A program made the position numbers and the translations under genes. The notes beneath the pieces are model-generated. The model ran no database searches and was not told the DNA's origin. It saw only the letters and a list, made by a program, of their open reading frames with translations. This document shows positions 9,719 to 18,226 of a stretch of DNA of 64,000 bases, in pieces. The stretch's first letter is position 1; the number at the start of each line of letters is the position of its first letter. Source of the stretch: Limnohabitans sp. MMS-10A-178 (lineage in GTDB: Bacteria > Pseudomonadota > Gammaproteobacteria > Burkholderiales > Burkholderiaceae_C). The stretch spans positions 1,754,341-1,818,340 of the forward strand of contig NZ_NERY01000001.1 of the NCBI RefSeq assembly GCF_003063375.1, written 5' to 3'.

Positions 9719-11799
9719 GCTTGTAGCTTTTGAATCACTTGCTCTTTGGGGCCATCCAGCACAATTTGGTGATTGGAAATGACCACCAATCGATTGACCA
9801 AGCTCAACATCTCGGGCTTGTGCGTAACCAAAACCAGCGTGTCTTGGGGCCTCAGCGCTTGTTGCAGAGCTTTGGTAACGTGGTCTGCCAAGTTGCGATC
9901 CATAGACGCGGTGGGCTCATCCAACAACCAGATGCGGGGTCGTCGCAGAAAAACACGGGTTAAGTTGACCAACTGGCGTTGGCCTCCCGACAGTCCTTGT
10001 CCGCCCTCAAAAATGGGCAAATCAAATCCCAAAGGGTGTCGAGCGATGATGGCTTGGTGCAGACCAGTTTGCAGCGACACCCCTTTTAAGATTTCATCGC
10101 CCGGATCCAAAATGCCCACCAACAGGTTGTCGCGAAGGGTGCCTTCAAACAAGCGGCCCTCTTGTTGCAAATAGCCTAGCTGCTCTGACAAAAGAGGTTT
10201 TGCAATGTAAGTCAGTGCTACGCCGTCTAGCGTGATATCACCTTTTTGTGGTTTGTACATGCCACTTAAAAGGCGAAGTAGGGTTGTTTTTCCAGATCCG
10301 ATGGGACCCAACACACCAATTTTTTCGCCATCTTGAATTTGCAGCAGTGGCACTTGAAGTGCTGTCTGGGTGTTGTAGCTGTAGGCCACTTCTTTGAAGT
10401 GGTAAGCACCTTGCACAGATTGCAAGAGAATGGGTTGTTGCGTCTGGTGGTCGTCAGGAAGATGCCAAATTTGGTCAAGACCTTGAAGTGCCGACTTGCA
10501 GTAGCCCCAGTGAATCAACTGGCCTGGCAAAGCAGCCACAGGCTGCAAAATACGACCCGACAAAATGGTGCAAGCGATGAGGCTCCCCATGCTTAATTCG
10601 CCCCGACTGATCATCAATGCACCGGCGGCTACCATGCCAATGTAGGCTATTTGTTGAAACGCTTGGATGCTGTGTTGAGCAGATTCACTGATATTTTTCA
10701 GGCGCAATTCTTCTGAGCGCGCAGCATCTGAAAGGTTTTGCCAAATACTCAATTGACGCCAGCCGCCTTGTCCTGACTTGAGTGTTTCAGCGCCTTCGAT
10801 AGATTCCACCAACAAACCAGTTTTGCGCATGCTGGCGAGGGAAGCCTGGTGACTGCGCGCTTCCACTTCATGAATACTTTTGAAACCAATCCAAAGTGAC
10901 ACGAGCAAAAAAATCAGGGGAATTAATGCAATCCAGCCTGCAATGGCAGCAACTATGAAAAAGAAAATAACTGCAAATGGCGCGTCGATGAGCAGCTGGG
11001 TGGCTGAGTTGGTTAGAAAACTCCTAACGCTTTCGTAGGCTTTCATCTGCCCTGCCAAACTGCCCACACTGGTGGGTAAAGTGTCTAAGCGAATGTTCAA
11101 AAAGCGAAGAAATACCTCGCGTCCTAGGCGCTGATCAATTTGAGCAATGATTTTTTCATGGAGATCAGAGCGAATGGCACGTGTCAGCCACTCAAACAGA
11201 ACAGCTGCCAGGGCACCCAAACTCAAAACCCAAAGTGTGGCCACCGCGCCTGTAGGAACAACTCTGTCATAAACATGCATGCTGTAAAACGAGATGGCCA
11301 ATGCCAACACATTGAGCATCAAGCCACCAATGCATGCATCCAGAAACAGCCGTTTGTGTTGTAAAAACTCAAATTTGATCAAGCGCCAAATTGGACTGGC
11401 CGAGCGGTCGAAGGGTGTTCGAAAATCAATTTTGACTAACTCAAACGCACGCAAGCTGCTAGTGCTTATTTCGCCTTCAGAGCCCTCAGAGCCCTTAGAG
11501 CCTTCAGCGCCTTGAGCGCCTTCCATGATCCATTCCGATTGGGCATTGAAGCTTTTTAATACGAAGCATTCCCCTTGCTTTGAAATAGCCAAACAAGGTA
11601 GGTGAGAGGGGTCTAACTGAGAGTTGCTGATCCAACGAACAGATGACCATTGCATCTGCGTTTTGAATTTGGACAAAACTTTTTGGAAACTCAATGGAGG
11701 AGAGCTGATGTCTGCAAAGCACATCTGGAGGGCTGTTTTGTCGAGGCTTTGTCGTTGCAATTGTGCCAAGCGCAGAATAGCCATGAGAAAGGCATTCAT
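9715..11799 (-). CDS. Type I secretion ABC transporter (permease fused to ATPase), LapB-like
   Basis: 694 residues from the ATG at 11799, which overlaps the TolC-like stop as ATGA. An in-frame start at 11847 would add 16 residues and overlap the upstream gene by 52 bases. The N-terminal part is a degenerate C39-like domain without an obvious catalytic Cys. Next come a short G-x-x-G-x-E spacer, a six-helix exporter membrane domain, and an ATPase domain with Walker A G-P-I-G-S-G-K-T-T, signature L-S-G-G-Q-R-Q, Walker B I-W-L-L-D-E-P and H-loop V-T-H-K. The family powers export of RTX and giant-adhesin proteins. Substrate assignment rests on the operon. Confidence 0.92.
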   Translation of the reverse strand: MNAFLMAILRLAQLQRQSLDKTALQMCFADISSPPLSFQKVLSKFKTQMQWSSVRWISNSQLDPSHLPCLAISKQGECFVLKSFNAQSEWIMEGAQGAEGSKGSEGSEGEISTSSLRAFELVKIDFRTPFDRSASPIWRLIKFEFLQHKRLFLDACIGGLMLNVLALAISFYSMHVYDRVVPTGAVATLWVLSLGALAAVLFEWLTRAIRSDLHEKIIAQIDQRLGREVFLRFLNIRLDTLPTSVGSLAGQMKAYESVRSFLTNSATQLLIDAPFAVIFFFIVAAIAGWIALIPLIFLLVSLWIGFKSIHEVEARSHQASLASMRKTGLLVESIEGAETLKSGQGGWRQLSIWQNLSDAARSEELRLKNISESAQHSIQAFQQIAYIGMVAAGALMISRGELSMGSLIACTILSGRILQPVAALPGQLIHWGYCKSALQGLDQIWHLPDDHQTQQPILLQSVQGAYHFKEVAYSYNTQTALQVPLLQIQDGEKIGVLGPIGSGKTTLLRLLSGMYKPQKGDITLDGVALTYIAKPLLSEQLGYLQQEGRLFEGTLRDNLLVGILDPGDEILKGVSLQTGLHQAIIARHPLGFDLPIFEGGQGLSGGQRQLVNLTRVFLRRPRIWLLDEPTASMDRNLADHVTKALQQALRPQDTLVLVTHKPEMLSLVNRLVVISNHQIVLDGPKEQVIQKLQA

Positions 11800-13103
11800 G
11801 GGCTTTCCCATCGTGCAAGGCCAAATGCAAGTATTTGTAAGCGCCAATAACTCAACTGCATAGAAGTGTCGTTCTCGATCAAGCTCATTTGGCTTTGCAT
11901 GGTTTCTTGCGCCGCATTCATTACTTCAATCCAAGTTTTTCGGCCACTGTCAAATTGCCGAAGCCAAGCCGTTTGAATGTCTTGCAGTGACTCTAAATTC
12001 AATTTCAATTCCTCAGCCTTGCTTTGCCTTGCAATGAGGTTCAAAACATCAGATTGAACTGTTTCGCTGAGGAGGCGTTGGGTCAATGCAATTTCATGCT
12101 GAGCGCTATCGTGTTTGGCCATCAAGCTGGCCAGCTGGTTTTGCATGCTCAGTCCCGCGCCGGTTGTGGCTGTTACTCCTATGAACAAACGATTGACGTT
12201 TTGTGCATTGGCGAAAGCGTAATTGCCGCGTTGGTGTTCTGCCCGCAAGTAAACTTCAGGTTGATAGGCCGCTCGCTTTTCATCAAGCTCTGCCTCTTGA
12301 ATTTTCAGTTGGCTCTTTAAGCGCAATGCCACCGGGGATTGACTGGTGCTCAGGGCATCCCAGTCGATGTTCTCGGTGTTTTGCAGATGTGCCTGGCTGT
12401 CATTTGAAGGGGCTGAAAGTGCATCTGTTGCTTGGCTGAGTGGCTGTGCTTCGGGTACCCATTGCTTCAACCTGAGCCATGCCAAGTCTTCTTGCATTTT
12501 GGTTTGGTTCAATAGTTGTTTGACCATCGAAACTCGCAGCCTAGAAAGTTTCACTTCACTTTGTGTTGACAGGCCTTGCTCAGCACGCCGCTCAATTTTT
12601 GCTTGCAAATTTTCTAGTTCGTTTTTGGTTTTCAGAAGCGCTGTTTGCTGTCTTTGAAAATTGACAACCTCTGTCCAAGCCTGCAGTGTCTTCAATGCTA
12701 AGCCCTGCTGTACTTCAAGCAATCTGGCGACTTCGATCTCTTGGTTTGCAGCGGCTTTGTTTTGCTGTGCACTCAATCGGCCCCCCGTCCACAGGGGCTG
12801 TTGCAATCGATAAATGGCAACTTGTGGCGTTCCTGAATAAGAAGGATCGTTGCCACCTTTCGATTGAGCTCGCTCTAAGGTTATGGACGGTGTTGGGTAG
12901 AAGGCTTGTTTCGAAACCTCAATGTCAAAGCCTGTCGACTTCAGGTTTTGAACCTGAATCAAAACTTGGGGATGGTGTTGGATGACCTTCTTCCAAAGAA
13001 GGTGCAGGTAAGCGGGGGAATGGGAAAAAACCTGCGGCTGCGCGGCCAAGCCAAAATCAGGATCTTTTGCGTTGGAGTAAAGCGGAATGCCGCTTATCAA
13101 CAC
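11796..13103 (-). CDS. TolC-family outer-membrane channel of the type I secretion system
   Basis: 435 residues from a GTG at 13103. Long Gln/Glu/Ala-rich helices in two repeats are typical of outer-membrane efflux proteins (LapE/TolC-like). Examples are A-N-Q-E-I-E-V-A-R-L near the first helical pair and A-E-L-D-E-K-R-A-A-Y-Q-P-E-V-Y in the second. It is the first gene of the operon. The start is odd: GTG leaves only the end of a signal peptide (L-I-S-G-I-P-L-Y-S-N-A). The same frame is open further upstream and encodes a basic and hydrophobic N-terminus, but without ATG, GTG or TTG back to a TAA. Translation may begin at a rare codon such as the CTG at 13160. Confidence 0.9.
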   Translation of the reverse strand: MLISGIPLYSNAKDPDFGLAAQPQVFSHSPAYLHLLWKKVIQHHPQVLIQVQNLKSTGFDIEVSKQAFYPTPSITLERAQSKGGNDPSYSGTPQVAIYRLQQPLWTGGRLSAQQNKAAANQEIEVARLLEVQQGLALKTLQAWTEVVNFQRQQTALLKTKNELENLQAKIERRAEQGLSTQSEVKLSRLRVSMVKQLLNQTKMQEDLAWLRLKQWVPEAQPLSQATDALSAPSNDSQAHLQNTENIDWDALSTSQSPVALRLKSQLKIQEAELDEKRAAYQPEVYLRAEHQRGNYAFANAQNVNRLFIGVTATTGAGLSMQNQLASLMAKHDSAQHEIALTQRLLSETVQSDVLNLIARQSKAEELKLNLESLQDIQTAWLRQFDSGRKTWIEVMNAAQETMQSQMSLIENDTSMQLSYWRLQILAFGLARWESP

Positions 13104-13174
13104 AAAAATACATAGCGGTAGATGCCTAAGTACTCTTTTGTATTTGTGAAAATGTATCAGTAAATCAATCAGTT

Positions 13175-13196
13175 GTGAGTAACTTTATTATCTCAC
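13175..13196. promoter_or_regulatory. Imperfect inverted repeat upstream of the adhesin/secretion operon
   Basis: GTGAG and CTCAC arms lie 12 bases apart in an AT-rich spacer between hemH and the TolC-like gene. The position suits an operator or promoter element of the adhesin operon. No clear -35/-10 pair was identified, so the role is a guess. Confidence 0.3.
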
Positions 13197-13297
13197 TGAT
13201 AAAGGAGCCAGCTATTTGAGGCAAATCTGCGCTCAACAAGGCCTTCATTTTATGCGCTAATTAGTATTCATTTAAGAATGCCAGGCAGAACTCTCGC

Positions 13298-14398
13298 TTA
13301 GTCGTTTGCACCCAAAGACAAGGCCACTTCTCTGGACTTTGCGTTGGCTGCCTCAGCATTGGCAACTTGGGAGTGTTGCGTGGGCCAGCCCTGCATGTGT
13401 TGCAAGGCAATGCCAGCCAAGGCATCGACCCAAACCGGTTCATCATTCAAGCAAGGGATGTAGTTGAATGTTTTTCCACCCGCATGCAAGAAGGCTTCGC
13501 GGCCTTCCATGCTAATTTCTTCCAGAGTTTCAAGGCAGTCGCCGGTAAATCCTGGGCACACCACATCGACACTTTGGGTGCCGCTTTGGGCCAGTGAAAT
13601 GAGTGTGGGCTCGGTGTAGGGCTCGAGCCATTTGGCTTTGCCAAATCTTGACTGGAATGTCACCATGTACTGTTCGCTGGTGAGGCCTAATTTTTCAGCC
13701 AACAAACGACCTGTTTTGTAGCACTCGCAATGGTAGGGGTCGCCCAATTGAAGTGTGCGCTCTGGTACGCCATGAAAACTCATGACCAATTTTTCTGCGC
13801 GGCCATGTTGGGCCCAATTTTTTTGGATGCTTTTTGCCAGGGCATCAATGTAGCCGGCGTCATCATGGTAGTGATTGACAAACCGAAACTCCGGCAAGTT
13901 TCGTGCTTTCAAACTCCAGCGATACACAGCGTCAAAAACGGGTGCCGTGGTAGTGCCACTGTATTGTGGGTAAGCAGGCAACAACAAAATGCGCGTTGCA
14001 CCTTCCAATTTCAAAGCATCTATTTGTGAGCCAATGCTTGGAGAGCCATAGGTCATGGCGTACTTCACTGCAACATGATGGCCTTTGGCGTTCAACGCGG
14101 CTTGAAGGCCCTGTGCTTGTTTGTCTGTCCAAACCCGAAGGGGTGAGCCTTCTTGGGTCCAAATGCTGGCGTACTTGGCTGCCGATTTGGCGGGTCTGAT
14201 GCGCAAAATAATGCCGTGCAAGATGAGCCACCAAACCGCTTTGGGAATTTCGACCACACGAGAGTCACCCAAAAATTGAGCCAAGTAGCGACGCAAAGCG
14301 GGTGCGGTGGGTTCATCGGGTGTGCCTAGGTTGCAGTAAAGCACACCTGTTTTGGCACTTTGTCCGTGTTTGAAAGGGGGTTCTTTTTGAAAAGCCAT
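13298..14398 (-). CDS. hemH: Ferrochelatase
   Basis: 366 residues. Inserts Fe(2+) into protoporphyrin IX, the last step of protoheme synthesis. The protein shows the family N-terminus G-V-L-Y-C-N-L-G-T-P-D-E-P, the active-site His in M-S-F-H-G-V-P-E-R, and the C-terminal V-C-P-G-F-T-G-D-C-L-E-T-L-E-E-I with the conserved acidic residues. Length is normal for proteobacterial HemH. It is divergent from the HAD gene, with 18 bases between the start codons, so each promoter must lie within the other gene's 5' region. The secretion operon begins 194 bases downstream on the same strand. Confidence 0.97.
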   Translation of the reverse strand: MAFQKEPPFKHGQSAKTGVLYCNLGTPDEPTAPALRRYLAQFLGDSRVVEIPKAVWWLILHGIILRIRPAKSAAKYASIWTQEGSPLRVWTDKQAQGLQAALNAKGHHVAVKYAMTYGSPSIGSQIDALKLEGATRILLLPAYPQYSGTTTAPVFDAVYRWSLKARNLPEFRFVNHYHDDAGYIDALAKSIQKNWAQHGRAEKLVMSFHGVPERTLQLGDPYHCECYKTGRLLAEKLGLTSEQYMVTFQSRFGKAKWLEPYTEPTLISLAQSGTQSVDVVCPGFTGDCLETLEEISMEGREAFLHAGGKTFNYIPCLNDEPVWVDALAGIALQHMQGWPTQHSQVANAEAANAKSREVALSLGAND

Positions 14399-14416
14399 GC
14401 GTTATTCTCTCTCACC

Positions 14417-15124
14417 ATGATCGATTTTTTAAAAATTAAAGCAATCTCCCTTGATTTGGACGATACTTTGTGGCCCGTTTGGCCAACCATTGGCCGCGCC
14501 GAGGAAACCTTGGCAGCTTGGCTGGCCCAAAAAGCCCCGCAAACTGTGGCCTTGTGCGCCATTCCGGGATATCAAAGGAAAATCAGAGAAGAAATGCCTG
14601 GGCTGCGTCCCGATTTAGGGAACGACTTGTCGGCCCTCAGGCGCGAATCTATTCGGGTGTTGTTGCAAAGAGCGGGCGAAGATCCCAACTTGGCAGAACC
14701 AGCATTCGATGTTTTTTTTGAGGCGCGGCAAAAAGTCGTTTTTTATGAAGACGCCATGCCAGCCCTTGACTTTTTGAAGTCCAAGTATCCCTTGGTAGCT
14801 TTGTCCAATGGCAACGCCGACATTCACAAAGTGGGCCTTGGCAATTATTTTATGGCGGCGTTCAACCCTATCAACTTGGGTGTGAGCAAACCCGATGCCA
14901 AGATGTTTAATGCCGGCGCTCAAGCCCTCGGTGTATTGCCAGAAGAGGTACTGCACATTGGCGATGATCCACATTTGGATGTGTTGGCTTCACAGCGTGC
15001 AGGCATGCAGTCAGTTTGGGTTAACCGTGATGAAAAACAGTGGGCACATGACACACACCCCGCGCCGTTCACGGTGAAGTGTTTGAAATCGTTGTGCGAT
15101 GCGTGGCCTGTTGCATCAAGGTAA
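14417..15124 (+). CDS. HAD-superfamily phosphatase (YigB/YjjG-like)
   Basis: 235 residues from ATG at 14417. A longer frame from 14360 would overlap hemH and push motif I away from the N-terminus. Motif I is D-L-D-D-T-L-W with the nucleophilic Asp, motif II is A-L-S-N-G-N, the motif III Lys lies in G-V-S-K-P-D-A, and motif IV is H-I-G-D-D-P-H-L-D. A helical cap lies between motifs I and II. The family dephosphorylates small phosphometabolites such as FMN precursors or nucleotides. The substrate cannot be told here. The last 9 bases overlap the convergent hpnE. Confidence 0.92.
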   Translation: MIDFLKIKAISLDLDDTLWPVWPTIGRAEETLAAWLAQKAPQTVALCAIPGYQRKIREEMPGLRPDLGNDLSALRRESIRVLLQRAGEDPNLAEPAFDVFFEARQKVVFYEDAMPALDFLKSKYPLVALSNGNADIHKVGLGNYFMAAFNPINLGVSKPDAKMFNAGAQALGVLPEEVLHIGDDPHLDVLASQRAGMQSVWVNRDEKQWAHDTHPAPFTVKCLKSLCDAWPVASR

Positions 15125-16501
15125 TTTTTTGAGGGCTTGAATGGCTTGAATGCCAGACATCACTGCGCCTTCCAAAGTGGCAGGGTAGGGGCCCTCGATG
15201 TAATCACCACAAACACTCATGCTGGGGTAGGGCGTGGCCGAAGGTCTTTTTAAATGGGGTGTACAGGCAAACGTTGCCCGCTTTTCAACCACAGTTTGAA
15301 TCAACTGAAGTTGGTCTGCGTCATGCCCTACATGCCCCACATGCCCCAAGGTTTTCAGTAAGTCTTTGGCCTGTTGCATCACCTGATCTTCAAGCACTGG
15401 TTTGCTTTCTCGAACGGCACTGGCCACAAAGGCCAACAAGCCTGGCGTGTTGGCATGCTTGCAAATTAAGCCTCTGTCGAATACGAATTGTGCAGGTGCT
15501 TTCTTGTTCGAGATCAGGGCCATCATGGGGTGAGGCAGTTGCACGTGCTCGGGTGCTTGAATGTAAACAGTGGCAATGGCTTCGTATTCAATTTGCTGTG
15601 TTTGAGCAGACCATGTTGCATTGAATGGTTCTATCAATCGGGCGGCTTCACTGGCCGTAGTGGCTACCACCACTCGGTCAAAGAAAGCGCCATCGACTTG
15701 CCAAGATGGGGTGCTGTTTTCGAGCCATTGCAGGCTTTCAATTCGTGCCCCCAAGCGGCACTCAACGCCTTTGCTTTGAAGCCACTCGATGGCTGCGTGC
15801 GGAAAAATTTGACCCAAATCTTGTTTGGGAAGGAGCAGGTCGGCACTGCCAGCAGGCCCCAACAGTGCATCCTGCATGACCCTTAAAAAAACACGGCCAC
15901 TGGCTTCTTCAGATGGGGTGTTGAGGGCGGCCACACACAGCGGGTCAATCAGATCTTGCATGAGTGTGGGGGTGAGTCCTTGACAAACATCTGCCACGCT
16001 CATGTGCGCATCACAAGAGAATGTGTTGCGTTGCCATTCAAAAGCTTTTTGCAACAAACGCAACTTGTCGATCAAGCGCCATCCCTTGGCAGTGGCAATG
16101 CCCCAAAGCAAATTCAAAGGGAATGGCAGATTTTTTAAAACCAAGCCAGTGCCGTCTGGCTTGATCAATTGCAAAGGCAATCGCCAAAGCGCTAGATTTT
16201 CTTGAACACCGACAGACTTCATGAGGCGCAAACTTTGATGGTAGGCGCCAATCAAGATGTGTTGGCCATTGTCTAGCACCCAATCATTTTTGCCTTGAAT
16301 GGCAAGGCTGCGTGCGCGGCCGCCCCAATGCCGGCTGGCTTCAAACAAGGTAACTTGATGGCCAGCTTGTGTGGCGCAAATGGCAGCACTCAGACCCGCC
16401 CAGCCTGCACCCACAATGGCAATTTTTTGAGAGTGTTTGTGATTCACTGTGGCAGTGGGTCTTAGAGCCGGCCGAGGGCTTGAATTTTCCATGCCAGCCA
16501 A
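15116..16501 (-). CDS. hpnE: Squalene-associated FAD-dependent desaturase HpnE
   Basis: 461 residues. In the HpnCDE route this flavoprotein turns hydroxysqualene into squalene, the hopanoid precursor. The FAD/NAD-binding motif I-V-G-A-G-W-A-G-L-S-A-A lies near residue 30, and the following beta-strand ends in L-F-E-A-S, as in the phytoene desaturase family. The C-terminal FAD motif includes V-C-G-D-Y-I-E-G-P-Y. It is the last gene of hpnC-hpnD-hpnE and overlaps hpnD by 40 bases. A second in-frame ATG at 16492 would shorten the overlap slightly. Confidence 0.94.
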   Translation of the reverse strand: MAGMENSSPRPALRPTATVNHKHSQKIAIVGAGWAGLSAAICATQAGHQVTLFEASRHWGGRARSLAIQGKNDWVLDNGQHILIGAYHQSLRLMKSVGVQENLALWRLPLQLIKPDGTGLVLKNLPFPLNLLWGIATAKGWRLIDKLRLLQKAFEWQRNTFSCDAHMSVADVCQGLTPTLMQDLIDPLCVAALNTPSEEASGRVFLRVMQDALLGPAGSADLLLPKQDLGQIFPHAAIEWLQSKGVECRLGARIESLQWLENSTPSWQVDGAFFDRVVVATTASEAARLIEPFNATWSAQTQQIEYEAIATVYIQAPEHVQLPHPMMALISNKKAPAQFVFDRGLICKHANTPGLLAFVASAVRESKPVLEDQVMQQAKDLLKTLGHVGHVGHDADQLQLIQTVVEKRATFACTPHLKRPSATPYPSMSVCGDYIEGPYPATLEGAVMSGIQAIQALKKLP

Positions 16502-17301
16502 AGTTTGCGCAGAGGCGTGAGCGAAACACGTTGATGCAAAACTTGAAAGTTGTCTGCTTCAATCTCACGCAACAATGTTCTGTAAATGCTGGCCATCATG
16601 AGGCCTGGTTTTTGAGTTCGTTTGTCGGCGGCCGGCAACAATGCAAATGCTTCTTCGTACAAACTGTGTGCGCGTGCAGCTTGGAATTTCATAAGGGCAG
16701 TAAATCGATCTGAATACTGCCGCTGCATCAGATCCTGTGCTTTGACATCAAATTGTTTGAGCTCATCAATGGGCAAATAAATTCTGCCGCGCATGGCATC
16801 TTCACCTACATCTCGCAAGATGTTGGTCAATTGAAAAGCCAAGCCCAATTTGTGTGCGTATTGGGTTGTTTGAGGGTCAGTTTGGCCAAAAATTTTAGCG
16901 GCCACCTCGCCCACCACGCCTGCCACCAAATGGCAATAACGCTGCAAGCCCACATAATCCAAATAGCGTGTTTGCGACAGATCCATTTGGCAGCCTTCAA
17001 TGACGGACAACAAATGGTGAGCTTCAATGCCATAGTCGCTGGTATGAACTATCAGTGCTTTCATGACGGGGTGGGTCGCATTGCCCGCAAAAGATTGAAG
17101 CACTTCGTTTTGCCACCAAGCCAGAGTGCTTTGGGCCACGCTGGGGTCTGATATTTCGTCTACCACGTCGTCTACTTCTCGGCAAAAAGCATAGAAAGCA
17201 GTAATGGCAGCTCGCCGATTGGCGGGTAAAAACAAAAAGGCGTAATAAAAACTGCTGCCAGAGTTGGCCGCTTTTTGTTGAACGTATTCTTGGGGTGTCA
17301 T
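16462..17301 (-). CDS. hpnD: Presqualene diphosphate synthase HpnD
   Basis: 279 residues. Condenses two farnesyl diphosphates to presqualene diphosphate. It has both Asp-rich motifs of the trans-isoprenyl diphosphate synthase fold, R-E-V-D-D-V-V-D-E (about residues 41-49) and L-R-D-V-G-E-D-A-M-R-G-R-I-Y-L-P. Length and the start M-T-P-Q-E-Y-V are typical of HpnD. It lies between hpnC (26 bases upstream) and hpnE (overlapping), an order that fits a single transcript. Confidence 0.95.
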   Translation of the reverse strand: MTPQEYVQQKAANSGSSFYYAFLFLPANRRAAITAFYAFCREVDDVVDEISDPSVAQSTLAWWQNEVLQSFAGNATHPVMKALIVHTSDYGIEAHHLLSVIEGCQMDLSQTRYLDYVGLQRYCHLVAGVVGEVAAKIFGQTDPQTTQYAHKLGLAFQLTNILRDVGEDAMRGRIYLPIDELKQFDVKAQDLMQRQYSDRFTALMKFQAARAHSLYEEAFALLPAADKRTQKPGLMMASIYRTLLREIEADNFQVLHQRVSLTPLRKLWLAWKIQALGRL

Positions 17302-17327
17302 GGTGTTTTATTGTCCCACTCTCTGGC

Positions 17328-18146
17328 TTACATCCAGGTGGCTCTCCAGAAAAGAACGGGTAAGTCCCATGCCTTTAGCGTAGGCCGATGTTGAAAAGCC
17401 AAGGGGCCGAGTTTTTCAACTTTTTCTAAAATGCGCAATCCGCCCTGAACCACTCCTCTCAGCTCTAAACCTGCCCGTCCGGGCACCTCATGAACCAAGG
17501 GCGCGCCAGACATCATGAGCGCGCGGGCATGTTGGCAAAGCTCTTGAACAAGTTGGCCTCTATCCATTGAAGCTTGTAAATTTTGTGGCACATAAAACCG
17601 GCCTCGTGGAATGTCTTCACTCAGGTCCTGCCAAAAATTAATCAATTGAAGGGCGCTGCAAATGGCATCACTTTGGCGCAGTGCGGTTTCATCTTTCACG
17701 CCATAAAGATGCAGCAAAAGCCGGCCCACAGGGTTGGCTGACAACTCACAATACTGCAGCAGTTCATCGATGGTTTTAGCTTGGCTGCTTTGCGCTGTGG
17801 CCAAGACATCTTGTTCAAATGCCTTGAGCAAATCATTCAAGTGTTGAATGGGCAATTTGAAATCTTGGATCACTTGATGCAAAGGCAAAAAGATTTCTGG
17901 ATGAGGGCCTTGCTGCGTTGGCCCATGCAAAAGCTCATGTCTGAAACTCTGCAAGGCCTCTAGTCTTTGAGCCGCATTTTCTTGCCCCTCATCGGCAATG
18001 TCATCGGCCGCACGGGCGAAGGCATAAATGGCCGCAATGGCGGGCCGAAGGTGAGGCGGACACAAAATCGAAGCCACCGGAAAGTTTTCAGGGTGGGTGA
18101 CGGGAAGGGCTTGGACTTCCTTCGAATTGGCTTGATGGCTTGGCAT
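17328..18146 (-). CDS. hpnC: Hydroxysqualene synthase HpnC
   Basis: 272 residues. Converts presqualene diphosphate to hydroxysqualene. Residues A-R-A-A-D-D-I-A-D-E form the first Asp-rich motif and F-W-Q-D-L-S-E-D-I-P-R-G-R-F-Y-V-P the second. The N-terminal H-Y/H-P-E-N-F-P-V-A-S type stretch is characteristic of HpnC. The ATG has an AAGGA ribosome site a few bases upstream. First gene of the operon, divergent from the RND pump. No shc (squalene-hopene cyclase) is seen in the window, so the final use of squalene cannot be shown here. Confidence 0.94.
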   Translation of the reverse strand: MPSHQANSKEVQALPVTHPENFPVASILCPPHLRPAIAAIYAFARAADDIADEGQENAAQRLEALQSFRHELLHGPTQQGPHPEIFLPLHQVIQDFKLPIQHLNDLLKAFEQDVLATAQSSQAKTIDELLQYCELSANPVGRLLLHLYGVKDETALRQSDAICSALQLINFWQDLSEDIPRGRFYVPQNLQASMDRGQLVQELCQHARALMMSGAPLVHEVPGRAGLELRGVVQGGLRILEKVEKLGPLAFQHRPTLKAWDLPVLFWRATWM

Positions 18147-18164
18147 GAATCCTTGTATTTTCGC

Positions 18165-18193
18165 TTGACAAGCATCATGGATTACCCTAGATT
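18165..18193 (+). promoter_or_regulatory. Sigma70-type promoter of the RND efflux operon
   Basis: TTGACA (18165-18170), a 17-base spacer, then TAGATT (18188-18193). The -35 is perfect and the -10 matches four of six bases. It lies 34 bases before the ATG of the adaptor gene. Confidence 0.6.
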
Positions 18194-18207
18194 ACTAACC
18201 AGTCAGT
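18194..18207. promoter_or_regulatory. Candidate repressor operator just after the -10 of the RND promoter
   Basis: ACTAACC-AGTCAGT is an imperfect 7+7 palindrome (5 of 7 positions pair) directly after the -10. RND pumps are commonly controlled by TetR-family repressors at such sites. No tetR gene lies next to this operon, so the regulator would be encoded elsewhere. Confidence 0.35.
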
Positions 18208-18226
18208 CATTAATTTGGATTTTCCA

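Noticed and set aside
14326..14562. Minus-strand frame upstream of hemH as an extended start or separate gene
   Set aside because: It is antisense to the HAD gene and not in frame with any recognised domain.
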